Of a DNA stretch of 64,000 nucleotides, positions 35,276 to 47,206 are shown piece after piece. Location: the NCBI GenBank assembly GCA_003550325.1, contig QKWP01000004.1:477346-541345 (forward strand), read 5' to 3'. Positions within the stretch are counted from its first letter, which is position 1; the number at the start of each line of letters is the position of its first letter. The DNA is from Gigaspora rosea. Taxonomy: Eukaryota; Glomeromycota; Glomeromycetes; Diversisporales; Gigasporaceae. The notes beneath the pieces are model-generated. The model saw only the letters and a program-made list of their open reading frames with translations, was not told the DNA's origin and made no database searches. Position numbers and translations under genes: made by a program.

Positions 35276-36515
35276 CTAATACTGATCATAAGTTCTTTCT
35301 ATTAGCTCATTAATGGTAAGTTTTCTATTCGTTGCCGCTCTATCAGTTTCATCCTTTTCAAATGGTTCTAAACTTACTAACTCGCGATGCTCAAAAACTT
35401 CGAAACCACTCTCATCAAACATTCGTTGAAAATTTTTCCAAGCATTAGCTGTCAGCAATTTCCTGGGACCATATGTTTGCTCATGGAAGATATGCTTGCA
35501 AGGAAGCATATATTTTCGAAAAAAAGGTAGTGACATTCAAGTATCATTAACCCGGGCAATGCTCTATTCTACTCTCAACAGCAAAAACTTCACCAACTAT
35601 TAATTTTTGAATCGGAAAGGGGAATTTGTGAATTTCCTGAAATATATCATCGTCGATACCGGGGGCAGAAATTTTTTTAACACGAAATTCGAAAGCAACA
35701 AAATCCGAATCTGAATGCCTTTTCAAATCAAGTGCAACAATGTTATTACATGCACTGATTAAACTGTAATGAGGGGAAGTCGTTCTCTTTAACTGTTGTG
35801 GTATGATTCCAAAGCGTTTGTCGATGTTACTTGCAAAAGTAACGGAGAATGCTTGTGGGCCCACAATGCCCACTGGTGTGTATTTTTCAAATAGTACCTT
35901 GAAATGTATCTTTTAATAGCAGAAAGAGCACTTTCATTAATTGATTTTTGGACAAGCATCTCACAACCGATCTTTGTTCGCTTGTGCATGGCTTGGATCA
36001 TCTTGCTTCTAGTTTCCGATTCATAGATTTTATTCATTCAAGTCCGCATAACATGTACGGTGCAAAAAACCACCTCACATTCCTACTCGCCTTTTTGAAG
36101 ACCTAGGAAAGCCGTCATAATATTTCTGGCTTCTATGCTACTTTGGTCTGATAAAAAATATCGAGGTTTCCAGGAGCTACAAAACCGCCGCATTATCACC
36201 AACGCTTCTGTGACTGTATCACTGTTTTCATTACTAACGAAAAAATGTCCACCAACATCCCAACAACCATATCTGTCCCGAATATATAGCGTAAACAGAT
36301 GCCAGTCATAGTTATTGGTCTTGTGTGTAGAGTCGATCAGAGTAAGCCATCCATACTGTTGAAGTTTTTCGAGTTGTTTTGGATACGTGAAAACAAAGCC
36401 ATGAGTAGTTTGATGCTGAATTCGGACCAATTCAACAAGATACCCTTCTTTTTCTAAAAAAGAAACTGCATCACGAATATTTTGTATTACATCGGGAAAA
36501 TTTTTTGGGTTCAGA
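35276..36515 (-). pseudogene. MULE transposase, catalytic and SWIM part (broken)
   Basis: Reading down the minus strand: a stretch with DAVSFLEKEGYLVELVR, then LTLIDSTHKTN (first Asp of the DDE triad), DVGGHFFVSNENSDTVTEAL, FLSDQSSIE (second Asp), TNALESYH (Glu), and SLPFFRKYMLPCKHIFHE, the C-x-H half of a SWIM zinc finger. This is the order of the MULE domain (PF10551-type) plus SWIM. Damage: in-frame TAG and TGA near 36080 and 36038, a frameshift after TNALESYH near 35790, and another between HCPG and the SWIM Cys-His part near 35545. It continues the N-terminal half at 39430-40080 with repeats in between. Confidence 0.8.
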
Positions 36516-36849
36516 TTTGTGCAGATTTCTAAAAAAAAACAATAATTAAAAATTTGCGAAGATCTGTGACCCCACAACTATACTTAAAGAAATTTTTTTT
36601 GTAAATTCTGCAAAGATTTTAAAAATGCATAAATCTGCGCAGACTAGGGGTGTAATAGCCAAAAGCGAATAAAAATAAATTACTATATGCTCGTCTAAAT
36701 ATTAAATGCTAGCTAAATTTTTATACATTAAAAGAATATATTCGAATATTTATACTATATTTTAACAATGTAATTTATAATTATTTTATTACATATATAT
36801 AATATAATAATAAATATATAATATAAAAAAATTAAAAAAAATTACAAAC

Positions 36850-37060
36850 TACAAAGCATATTACAAGAGATACCACAAAAAAGCCTTAGAAACACCACAC
36901 AAATACTATAAAGACACCACACAAACACCACATAAACACTATAAAGACACCACTGCACGAATGCTATAATGACTCCACTGCACACCATACAAACGCCGTA
37001 AAGACACTGTACGAACGCTGTAGAGATACCATACAAAGAAAAGTTACTAATAAGCCAAAA
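36850..37060. repeat. AC-rich minisatellite (ACACCACANAAACNCTATAAAG)
   Basis: Roughly eight units of 22-25 bp around AGACACCACACAAACACTAT. Reverse-complemented, its GTGGTGT texture recalls the minisatellite in the 29826-31027 element, but the units are not the same. Confidence 0.65.
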
Positions 37061-37978
37061 AAAAAACCAAACAAAAGAAAAACGAAATTCAAAGTCTAAC
37101 ACGTACCAAAAAAAAAGCAGAAATACAAATGACAGAAAGAGTTCCACCCAGCAGTCTGAACAAAAGAAGCACCAATGACGATTAAAGTACCACAAAAGGA
37201 AGTACACCGATTGGACGACACCGACGATAAAAAAACATCGACAAAGAAAAAACACTGGAAAGGATGACTCCAATGCCGAAGCACCGAAATGGGCAGCTCT
37301 AGCGACGAAAAACCCACGAAACAAATCCCTGCATACTTACCCGAAAATCCAAAGCCCAACTGTGAACCGAAAAACTATGTGACGAGTGCAGAAACACTCT
37401 CCTCTCTTTTCAGAAGTTACCCCCTTCTTGATTCCCGACCGATCCATGTTCACGCTCATTTCGCCGCAATATTTGAATGTAGAATTCGGCATTAGCTTTA
37501 CAAGACCGACGACTCCAACGATAAAAGAAATACCGAAGTGAACGGCTCTAACGACGAGAATACAAAATCAAAAAAAAATTAAAAAAATTAGTACTGTTTA
37601 AAAAATAAAAAGAAAAAAAAAACTTAACTTATATACCGTACTATCTTGTGTAACTGGATTATCACCACCAAACGATATGAAAAAACTATTAAAATAAATA
37701 ATAAAAAAAAAGTTAAAAATGTTTTAAATAGAAAACAAAAAAATATATATTTAATAAAATAAATTAAATAAAATAAAAAAACGTCTGAAATACTTAGCTG
37801 TTAGAGATGATCTAGATCTAGATCTAGATCCAGGGGACGAACAGACAAATAAATAAAATAAAAATAGAAAAATTTATATAAAAAAAAATTAAATTTATTT
37901 AAAAAAAACGATAATTAAAAAAAAATTAAATAAAGAAAAAAAATAATAAAAAAAATAATTAAAAAAATAAAAAAAATN

Positions 37979-38106
37979 TGTGGCTAGTTGTACTCTCATT
38001 CAATGTAACTCAATTGTGGGTGCGCCCAAAGAGGTGCCCTTGATCCAGAGGCTTGATTAAATAAACTCTCACCCAAAGCGGGAACTTTAACACAAAAAAA
38101 AAAAAA
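37979..38106 (+). mobile_element. SINE family A fragment (3' end only)
   Basis: Starts at the single N with TGTGGCTAGTTGTACTCTCA and ends AAAGCGGGAACTTTAACAC plus an A-tail, matching the 3' ends of the SINE copies at 16147 and 20959. The missing 5' part may be truncation or a collapse at the ambiguous base in poly-A. Confidence 0.7.
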
Positions 38107-38483
38107 TAAATAAATAAACATAAATAGGTTTTAAAAATAAAATAAAAAAATAAAACATTAAAAATAAATTAAATTATTAAATTAAAAAAATTAAAAAATT
38201 AAAATATTAAATAGATTAAAAAAACATAAAAAAAAAATGATAAAAGATAAAAAAAAAATAAATAAATAAAATAAAAAAAAGATAATTAATAAAAAGTAAA
38301 AAAAAATTAAAATTACTACATATTACCTGTTGTGATCATCACCGGTGTGATCTACAATGCATAAAACAAAATAAACAAAACAAACAGTTGGTATTAAATA
38401 AGGACGTTGATAAAGTACACACTGGTGTTCAATACTACATGTGTTTTGATCAATCAAAATTCATGAAATTTGTGTAATATGAA

Positions 38484-38937
38484 GATCAGGTGTAACCCGA
38501 ATTTTTCGAAAAAATGTTTTTTTTTCAAAAGTTGTCTATATCAAAAAATTCTAAGAAACCTATCTTCACATTCTAACAAAAAAAATTCCTTGCAAAATTT
38601 TGGTATATACTAACTCTAACCCAAACCCAAACCATAACACGAACTCTAACCCTAACCCTAACAGCAAAAAAATTTTTGCATATTATAATTTGTATTTACT
38701 GGTGTTAAACACCACTGGTGTGATATATACATATTGTTAAATAAAAATAAATCTCTTTAATATTAGGGTAAGGGTAAGGATTAAAGATTAGGATAGGGCT
38801 TTGTATATAGTAAAATTTAGCAAGGAATTTTTTTTTTGTATAAAAAAAAGTAGTTTCATATACAAAATTTTAGGTTAGAAGCAATTTTTAAAAAAGTTTT
38901 TGTTACACAAAATTTGATCTACATGTTATACCTGATC
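38484..38937. repeat. Inverted-repeat element with CCCTAA motifs
   Basis: The left arm (ATCAGGTGTAACC... ATTCCTTGCAAAATTTTGGT... CTAACCCTAACCCTAACAG) and right arm (reverse complement of TTAGGGTAAGGGTAAGG... TAGCAAGGAATTTTTTTT... GTTATACCTGATC) are diverged inverted copies. Single-arm relatives lie at about 22312-22505 and 29875-30060. Confidence 0.55.
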
Positions 38938-39429
38938 CTGAATTTTAATTTGCAAATTGATTACCGGTGATAATCACCAGTGGTGATAAATAGCAAACTC
39001 CAAAAAAAATAATAAATAAAAATTTAAAATAAAAAATAATTTTAAAATGAATAAATTAATTAAAAAAAAACCATTAAAAAAAAGTTTAAAAAAAAAATAA
39101 ATTATTTAAAAAAAACAATAAAAAAATAAATTAAAAAATTGTGGTTTGTTTACTTTATTTATTTGTTTATTTAATTAATATTTTTTTTCTTCTTGGTTTC
39201 ATAACAGAATGTAAGCACAATTTTTATAATTTTGGAGATTATTGCAGATTATAATAGGCAGCGCCTATTATAATTTGCGAAGATTTTACTTTTTAAATAT
39301 TTGCACAGATTTTTGGCAAAAAATCTGCGAAGAATTGCAAAAATCTAAATTTGGAAGATCTTTGCAATTTTTTAAACACGATTTTGCACTTATTTGATAA
39401 ATTTGAAGATCATTACAGATTATTAATGT

Positions 39430-40080
39430 TTTTATTTTCCCGTGTAGGTTAGAGGTACCAACAAAATAAGTATTTTGAGGTCCATGAACTTTATACTTTA
39501 TATTAGCAACCTCTCTCCATTTTAGCTCTTTTATGCTCATACTAAGATTCAGCTTTTTAGTGGCATACTTTTTAACCGCATTAACTATTGCGGGAGCGGG
39601 ATAATTTTTAACTGCCTCTTTTTCTACCAAAGCCTGGACCGCTTGGGACCACTTTAATCTTTTACTTTTTTCTAAGTCATGAGTGTGGTTGGGAGAACCT
39701 GGGATACGTTCAACCTGCACTTTCTTTTCAGTAACCAGCCACATTACTTTTATTTTGCAGAACATAAATTCGCGTCTCGAACCTTTGTTTTTCGTCGTTT
39801 CTCACTTGGAACATTTTCTTTGCGCGTGCTTGATTTGAAGGGCTTGTTAAAACGGCATATGAAGGTTTTCCAAGAATTTCCATTGACATGATTTTTGTAG
39901 TTAAATTTCATCCAAACGTTTGTTACTAAAGGCCACCATTCGGTGTCAAATTCTTCTATTGGCACTTTGAATAGTTGCTGAACGTTAAAAGCAATGTGCA
40001 CCGTTGGTTGGGTATTAAACTTGTTGAGATGGGATTTGTCGCTATGGTTTGTTCAGTAAATATTTGTAGAAGACCGGATG
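39430..40080 (-). pseudogene. MULE transposase, N-terminal part (broken)
   Basis: On the minus strand: HIAFNVQQLFKVP, then FDTEWWPLVTNVWMKFNY, KTFICRFNKPFKSSTRKE, a frameshift at about 39755, then VTEKKVQVERIPGSPNHTHD, LKWSQAVQALVEKEAVKNYP, and WREVANIKYKVHGPQNTYFV at the end. The spacing of Cys/His and the position upstream of the DDE block fit the N-terminal DNA-binding (FLYWCH/FAR1-like) region of MULE transposases. The order and strand match the downstream half. Confidence 0.7.
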
Positions 40081-40525
40081 TTTGCTACAAAAGGTCTTGC
40101 ACAAAGTTCTCGTTTGTGTTATAAAATATATGTCAAACCTGAGAGGAGTTTTCTTTATTGGAGGTACTCTTTTTTTTTTTTTTGAAGCGCAAATTTTAAT
40201 TTTTTGTTTTTTTTTTCATTTTGTTGAAGCGCGAAGTCTATATAATTTTTTTTTTTAAAATTTTATTTCGCGAGGGTACTTAGTTTTCTTGTAGTATTTT
40301 TTTTTATGAAGGTTTATAGAAAGTTGTACATTCCTGTACAAACACATTTGTCTAGCGAAAGTTTCGCTTGTTGATTATTGTTGATTATCAAACATAATCT
40401 TGTTAAACGTAATCTATTTTTATATCAAGAAAGTTCTTGAATTTAATTGGCTGTCGTCTTCTTATATAATATCTCTGGCTTCCGGATAGTCAGGCTGATA
40501 ACCATCAGATCACGTGATAGTACCT

Positions 40526-41139
40526 GGCTTTAACGGTTCTCTATATATGTCCAAGTTTAGAAATGTTCATATGAAAGTTGCAAAATTTACATTTTGCATA
40601 TATATGTATGATATATATATATTATTATATGATAGTACTGAAAATTTCCCTATTTATATATTACTTATTTATATATTCTTTAAATTTAAGTAATATAAAA
40701 AACATAAAACATAGTTTTATCATATTTAAACGCCCACCCATTTCACTACAAAATTTTATACTATATCAATAAAAACCAAATGCGTAATTTAAATATTTTC
40801 AAAAGGAAAAGACAAATTAGATAAGAACAGATTTTGCAATTCCTATTTTGTAGCTTGATTTTTAGCAGGATGTATTTCTGAATTAAAAAAATCAATATTA
40901 ACATCGTTCAAATCATCCTGTTTTTCTTTGAATTTTTCTTCAATTAATAGCTATTCCCATCCATTGATGACAATATCCTAATTAGCTTTCAAAGAAGAAT
41001 CTTTATCTTCATTATTATCAGTATCAGTTTTTTCAGAAGTTGAAGCGATAGAAACAGGATTGACAGAAGAAGAAGCGATAGGAACAGAATTGACAGAAGA
41101 AGAATAATATGATTAAATATGAAGAAGTTGGATTTTTTT
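40526..41139. other. Spacer between the MULE and the hAT relic
   Basis: AT-rich. From about 40850 the minus strand carries a Ser/Glu-rich, partly open sequence (AAGCGATAGGAACAG duplicated near 41060), perhaps the decayed C-terminal tail of the hAT transposase. No other gene. Confidence 0.45.
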
Positions 41140-44100
41140 TTATAAGTTCATAAAATTTCTGCAAAAGCTGACTCATTGCGATTACTTTTTCAGGCTGTTA
41201 ATAAAAAACATTTTTTTAATATAAATTAAAAATTTATAACCGAGTAAAACTTACTTTTAATTTATTTCGTAATAAAGTGTACAAAAAACCTATAGTAGAA
41301 AAAAGTCTTTCTACTGAGGCAGTTGTAATGCATATGCCAAACAATTGGCATGCAATACAACTCAATTCTGGCGCGATACCAAAATTGTGTGACTACAAAA
41401 AACAATATCACCCTTAAATTGTTAAATACTTTTTAAATAAAAGAATATTTTTGCTGTTTGTAAAGCTCAAGTTTGTGAAGTAAATGATTTGGATTATTAC
41501 CAAACCAAGCCCAATAGTAATATGATAACTATGCACCTATATAGGTAAAATTAATATATAATTGTGTTTGATCAAAATAATTTAGCTGATATAAAAGATG
41601 AAGAACAAAAGAAAGAAAAAGTAGTAGTTGTTTCAAGTAGCCCATCTTTTCTCAAGTTTTCAATTATTTTGGATCAAAATTGTGATTCTTCAAGTTCTTT
41701 AAATATTTGCATAATAAAGCCAAAAAGTGTAAAACATTATGAAAATAGGTCTTGTCATGTTGTATAGGATCAAGAGCTTCACAAAACGGATAAAGTAAAT
41801 TACATAATATTGCAAGTGTTTCCAAAAAGAGTCACAATTAACAGTAACTTTAATCTCATTAGGAAGTATCAATTCATCATTTAAAGCTATATCATTTTTG
41901 GTAACAAGAGTCTAAAAAAATTTTTTTAGTCTTTTTGAGTAAAAATTAACTAAAAATTTTTAAATATATTATAGAATAAATTACTTTTAATAGATATTTG
42001 TTTTTAAAAATACTATCAAAGTATTCAAATTAACTATTCTACCTTGTTGTACTTGGCGTAACGAAATTAATATATTTTTTTAATATATCTTTTTGCTCAT
42101 TACGAAGTTTAGCAATAAAATATACTGAATGGTAAAAAAAAAGTAACAGTAAGAATTGCATGTTTACTTGTATTTTTTAGCATTACTGATTCCTTAAATA
42201 TATCACCAATACAACAATTTGCCTGATATGCAAAATATGGAATAAACACCTTATCACGCATTTAATTTCTCAAATAATAACAAGCTGCATATGATCCAGC
42301 CGAGTCAGTTACAAGACAGTTTGCTCTTATATTCAATTTTTCTACCTTTTTAAAAAGATTACGAATTCTAATTATTACTTCTTCTTTTCGCTGTCTTTCA
42401 ATATTAATATTTTCTGCTCCCCAAATTAAAGTTTCTCCTAAAAATGTATAAATACTACACCCATCAATTCCTGATTTATAACATTGTGCCAACTATTAAA
42501 AGCAATTGTAATACTAATTTTATCATTGCAAGCAAAATGTTTGAACTTCATTAGTTGTATTCATTAAAATACGATTACTAAATGATCTTTAGTTAGGTAA
42601 TTTTATATAAGGAGAAATAAAATGAAATAATTCTCTGACTTTGGGATTTTCTATCTATCAAAAGGCAACTCCAGATGAAATTATAGTACAGAGTACAAGA
42701 TATTCAAACTTGAGAACTTTAGATGCATTAAAAGGTTGACCAATATATTGAAATAAGGGAGCTTTCAGAAATCAGCTGATTTCTGGGTGGGTGGGTGGGT
42801 CAGCTAAAGTATCAGGTGTAATTCTGGCCAAAATTTCATAATTCCAGCCAAAGTTGCAAAATTATTTTTGACCAAAATTATAGATTTATTAATAATATTT
42901 GATAATTAATAACTTTTGAAGTACTTTTGAACTACTGGACCAAATTTGATGATTTAACTACCAAAATAATCCTCTCGATGAGAGGATTCTAGCGAGCCCA
43001 AAATCGTTAAAATCCAATCACAGGGCCCTGTGATCGGAATAGATTTGTGTTACTATAAAAGTTCTATAATTTATTAAATAATTATAACCCATTTATAGCA
43101 ACACAAAATTATTTCAATCTTAGGATCCTGTGATCGGAATATTTTTGTGTTACTATAAAAGTTTTATAATTTATTAAATAATTATAACCAATTTATAGCA
43201 ACACAAAATTATTTCAATCTTAGGATCCTGTGATTGGATTTTAACGACTTTGGGCTTGTTAGAATCCTCTCATTGAAAGGATCATTTTGGTAGTAAAAAT
43301 CATCGAAATTGGCCTGGTAGATCAGACGTTATTAACAATTAAAAATTAATTTTTAATTGTTAATAACTTTTGATCTACTGGGCCAATTTTAATGATTTAA
43401 CTACCAAAATGATCCTCTCAATGAAAGGATTCTAGCGAGCCCAAAATCGTTAAAAATCCAATCACAAGATCCTGTGATCGGAATATTTTTGTGTTACTAT
43501 AAAAGTTTTATAATTTATTAAATAATTATAACCAATTTATAGCAACACAAAATTATTTCAATCTTAGGATCCTGTGGTTGTATTGTAACGATTTTGGCTT
43601 GTTAGAATCCTCTCATTGTGAGGATTATTTTGGTAGTAAAATCATTGAAATTGGCCCAATAGATCAGAAGTTATTAACAATTAAAAATTAATATTTAATT
43701 GTTAATAACTTCTGATTTACTAGGCCAATTTCGATGATTTTACTACCAAAATGATCCTCTCAACGAGAGGATTCTAACAAGCCCAAAATCGTTAAAATCC
43801 AATCACAGGATCCTAAGATCGAAATAATTTTGTATTGCTATAAATTGGTTATAATTATTTAATAAATTATAGAACTTTTATAGTAACACAAATATATTCT
43901 GATCACAGGATCCTGTGATTGGATTTTAACAATTTTGGGCTCGCTAGAATCCTCTCATTGAGAGGATTCTAACAAGTCCAAATCATTAAAATCCAATCAC
44001 AGGATCCTAAGATCAAAATAATTTTGTGTTGCTATATGAGTTATAATTATTTAATAAATTATAAAACTTTTATAGTAATACAAATCTATTCCGATCACAG

Positions 44101-44760
44101 GATCCTGTGATTGGATTTTAATGATTTTGGGCTCGCTAGAATCCTCTCATTGAGAGGATCATTTTGGTAGTTAAATCATTGAAATTGACCTAGTAGATCA
44201 AAAGTTAATTACTATTAAATATTATATCTAACTTTTTAATAATCGTAAAATCTGATTGGCTGATTGGGGTATCAGGTGGGGGTGGGTGGGGTAGGGGTGA
44301 GGTGGGTTCATAGTAAAAAAAAATCAGCTGATTTCTGGAAGCCCCCTAATATTAATTGTTTTTTTAAAAATGATTCTAAAGAGTGTGTTAATATTGTTGA
44401 AATTGAATTCTCCTCTTCATCTTTACCTATATGAGATATTGCTATACATTTTTTTGATGTTGAAATGGTCAAAGCCAAATCAATAATATTTTGTATTTGT
44501 TTAGGTGAGTATTTTACGGCAAAGTAAGAACAGTCTTTAAGATGATTAGCACAATAACGTAAAGTATTTGTAATTTTCATATTCTCATCTATCAAAGCAT
44601 CCTTTTTTTTTACCGCATCTATACATGCTTTACAAATGCATTTTCGGTTACTTTTATTTGCCTATTTATTGGGTACGATATAGAAGAATTCAGTAAGCCA
44701 ATATGGTGGCTTTCCTCCTTTGCGTTGTATAATTTGCAAGATGGAAAAAATATTGAATAA
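41140..44760 (-). pseudogene. hAT transposase, decayed and split by a PIF-like element
   Basis: Minus strand, from the right: a zinc-finger-like start (RKGGKPPYWLTEFFYIVPNK, stop, then KCICKACIDAVKKKDALIDE), LRYCANHLKDCSYFAVKYSP, then after the insertion FQYIGQPFNASK, then YKSGIDGCSIYTFLGETLIW and NCLVTDSAGSYAACYYLR (DDE-region motif), and finally CQLFGICITTASVERLFSTI plus GFLYTLLRNKLK, the hAT C-terminal dimerisation signature. A probable intron (GTAAGT...TTAACAG) follows the dimerisation block, near 41256-41199. In-frame stops and frameshifts are present throughout. 42757-44346 is a foreign element. Confidence 0.8.
42757..44346. mobile_element. PIF/Harbinger-like MITE, copy 3, expanded (TAA TSD)
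   Basis: The left end GGGAGCTTTCAGAAATCAGC and the right end (reverse complement GGGGGCTTCCAGAAATCAGC) are flanked by TAA (42754-42756 and 44347-44349). At 1590 bp it has more internal palindromic modules than copies 1 and 2, each with CTACCAAAATGATCCTCTC, CAGGATCCTGTGATTGG and a TATAATTTATTAAATAATTATA centre. It sits inside the hAT transposase. Removing it with one TAA rejoins the reading frame. Confidence 0.82.
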
Positions 44761-44926
44761 ATCGATTAACAAGAAGGCTCAAACTAGGATATGAAAATTA
44801 ATAGTATATTTGTAGAGTTAACGAATAATCAATTGGCTATCACTTTTTAGAGTTTATATTATTATAATGTCTTTGTATTACACCATCTACTACTAATCAA
44901 TTTTTTTTTATTTTTAGATCGAATTA

Positions 44927-45088
44927 GGGTGCTAACATTTATTAGATAATATTTTAGAGAGTGGGAGGTCAAGAAAAATCTTACCTTAGTTAAATTTGAT
45001 TGGCCAAAATTCTATTTATAGATCTTACCTGGGGTGGAGGGGTAAGCCTCTATAGTAAATGGATATTAGGTAATAAATGTCAGCGCCC
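44927..45088. mobile_element. PIF-like MITE, GGGTGNTGACAT family, copy 2 (TTA TSD)
   Basis: TIRs GGGTGCTAACATTTATTAGA and GGGCGCTGACATTTATTACC are flanked by TTA (44924-44926 and 45089-45091). It is 162 bp, almost the same length as the copy at 29302. Confidence 0.7.
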
Positions 45089-45091
45089 TTA

Positions 45092-45755
45092 CTGTTATTA
45101 TAATGAACAAATACAAGTTTTTTACTTGACTAGTCATGAATATTGGTTTTGAAACATATGCTGATTGTATAATAGTTTATACAGATTAATTATGATAAAA
45201 GTTTAAATACAACTAGAAAATCAGGATTTAATAACAATGTAATTGATTTATTGTATTAGCTGGTGAAAATTTTTTTTTCATATAAACAAATGGCAAAAAG
45301 CTATATATATGATTTCAAAGAATAATTTCCAAACTAAAAAAACAATCAATAACCATATTTATACTAGTTATGATTATTGTATAATAGTTTATGCAAGTGA
45401 TCAATTTATAACGAAAAGTAAAACAATAAATGTATGTACACTAAATTGATTTATATAAATTAATTTTTTTTATATTTTTTTATCTTGGTCATGTGCTAAA
45501 ATAATAAAGACAAATTAGTATCGAACAATCATTGGATATTGGAAATTGTCTGAATTGTCCTATGCACATGATCAGACATTGTCAAGTGACAACTATAGCT
45601 ACACTGTATCAAACATTGAAATTGCATAGGACAATTCGAAATTGTCCAATGTCCAGTAAAAAATCACTAGATATATAGCTTGCACAACCCTGCTAGAACT
45701 AGTTCTTGAACTGGTTTTTGGACCAAGTTTTAAACTAAACCTAGCTATTTCAGGT
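45092..45755. other. Intergenic, AT-rich, no gene
   Basis: Contains a short self-complementary stretch near 45530-45660 (GGACAATTC/ATTGTCC motifs). No coding sequence supported; the minus-strand frame at 45599-46072 lies mainly over the SINE. Confidence 0.5.
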
Positions 45756-45773
45756 AAAATAAAAATAATTATA

Positions 45774-46366
45774 GATCCTGGGTCGGATAGCGCAGTGGTT
45801 AGCACTCCGGGGACGCATTCGCAAGGTCGCCGGTTCGAGTCTAGTGGATGACAAAAACTGTGTTGGGACCACGAATGGCCAGGATCTACATTGAGGCTTT
45901 GCACTTCTTCTCTATCTACGGACATGGTACTACAGCGATAAGAGCTGCGTGACATAGCCACGAAGGTCATGCGGCATCCAGAAAAGGAAAGAAAATCTGA
46001 CAAGAAACGTCGTAAACATAAGGGATATCCACTATAAAAGGAAACCGAGAAATGTGTAAGAGTACCTGACAATACCGCACCAACCGAAAATGGAAAGTGC
46101 TCTCAGGGCGTGGGAAAAATGGCCAACCTATATAGCGCACCGGCAGACATTGACGACCTTAAAGCTACCTAAGAACCGCGAGGTACGGGGCACCAGGACA
46201 TGGTGGGCCGGCTGGATCCCCGGGAAGACGGACGATAGGAGGGAGGTATAGGTTAATTAGGATAGAAACCCCTAATGTAAAAATGTAACATAAGACCTTG
46301 AAATTTGAATAAAGAGCGCCACTCGTGCCCCTAGCAATAGAACTAGGGTTTAAGTATAAAAAAATA
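45774..46366 (+). mobile_element. SINE family B, copy 1 (intact, Pol III head)
   Basis: An 18-bp TSD, AAAATAAAAATAATTATA, lies at 45756-45773 and 46367-46384. The tRNA-like head has a strong A-box (ATAGCGCAGTGGTTAGC) and B-box (CCGGTTCGAGTCTAG). The body has higher G+C and ends in GGTTTAAGTAT plus A/T-rich tail. It shares no obvious sequence with family A beyond the tRNA-like start. Confidence 0.88.
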
Positions 46367-46415
46367 AAAATAAAAATAATTATACTAATTTGATGTATTT
46401 TTAGATACTAAACAT

Positions 46416-47190
46416 TAGGCCTCCGCACGGGCCTGGGCTACCCATGGGTACCCATAGGTAGGACTACAAAGGGCTGGGCTAGGGTATTTAGGGTATTGAA
46501 TTCCAAGCCCTAGGGTAAGGGTAAGGGCTTAAGACATGGGCCTTTACACAGACAGGTAGGGTGAGAGTAGTTTTGCGGGTACCCGTTATACATATTTCAC
46601 ATAAATATTAGCTCATATAATTGGCTAATATATGTTAATGTCGATCCATACCTGATACCTATTTTATTTAAGAAGTACGTGAGATAAAGAATGTATGTAA
46701 TTTGATGTTGATTAAGCTCTGATCTCAACCCATGCTTTGTTGTTGCGATTGATTTTTGGTCAAGGTTGTAACACGTGGCATATAACCCTTGACCAGTGCT
46801 ACTCTTCTTTTCTATCTGTTGACCCTCATCAACATGCAGAGTATAAAAACATTATCCTAAACATTTAAAATCAGATATTCGAGTTCACGAATATTTAATA
46901 TTTAGTTCTCATTAGCCATGTTAATTTGGCATTGCATATAAAAAGCATTTATTAATCTAAGTATTTTAAATAAGTATTCAACTTCATATATATTTACTAG
47001 TTAATTTTATTTTATTCGTATCAAAGCATCTATTACTTTTATTAAGCCCGTGGGTACCCACGGGCTTTGAGAGCTGAGCTAGGGCATCGAGTTCTAAGCC
47101 CTAGAGTAAGGGTAGGGGCTTGGAAGTCAAGCCCTTACACAAACAGGTAGGGCTAGAGTATTTCTACTACCCGGCCCATGCGGAGGCCTA
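46416..47190. mobile_element. hAT-type MITE, TAGGCCTCCGCAYGGGCC family, copy 1 (8-bp TSD)
   Basis: TIR TAGGCCTCCGCACGGGCC at the left pairs with GGCCCATGCGGAGGCCTA at the right. A perfect 8-bp TSD, CTAAACAT, lies at 46408-46415 and 47191-47198. Subterminal GGGTACCC and CTAGGGTAAGGG repeats occur near both ends. Non-coding, 775 bp. Confidence 0.85.
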
Positions 47191-47206
47191 CTAAACATGT
47201 TTATTT

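Larger units (their letters stand above)
36516..39430. repeat. Repeat block inserted in the MULE transposase
   Basis: Separates ...YFVGTSNL (upstream half) from the block beginning NPKNFPDVIQNIRDAVSF (downstream half). Its two margins carry related, inverted CTGCRNAGAT/AATCTGTAATGATCTTC motifs, suggesting a decayed TIR element. Inside are an AC-rich minisatellite (36850-37060), an island of mixed sequence (37100-37560), A-rich low complexity, a SINE-A fragment, a palindromic repeat (38484-38937) and more A-rich DNA. No gene supported; the open frames at 36842-37495 are repeat-driven. Confidence 0.6.
34731..40525 (-). mobile_element. Mutator-like element (MULE), TIR to TIR
   Basis: The left end AGGTACTATCACGTGATCCG pairs with the reverse complement of the right end, AGGTACTATCACGTGATCTG. 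A weaker match continues for about 50 bp. Between them, on the minus strand, lie both halves of one MULE-type transposase. The 9-11 bp TSD expected of MULEs could not be recognised, so the exact ends are uncertain. The element carries a 2.9-kb block of repeats in the middle of the transposase and is almost certainly inactive. Confidence 0.65.

Noticed and set aside
36842-37495. Cys/Phe-rich 160-codon minus frame and neighbours
   Set aside because: Repeat-driven reading of an AC-rich minisatellite inside the MULE.
45830-45841. Free-standing tRNA gene suggested by the B-box at 45830
   Set aside because: The tRNA-like part continues into a SINE body with A-tail and TSD; cloverleaf pairing was not convincing.
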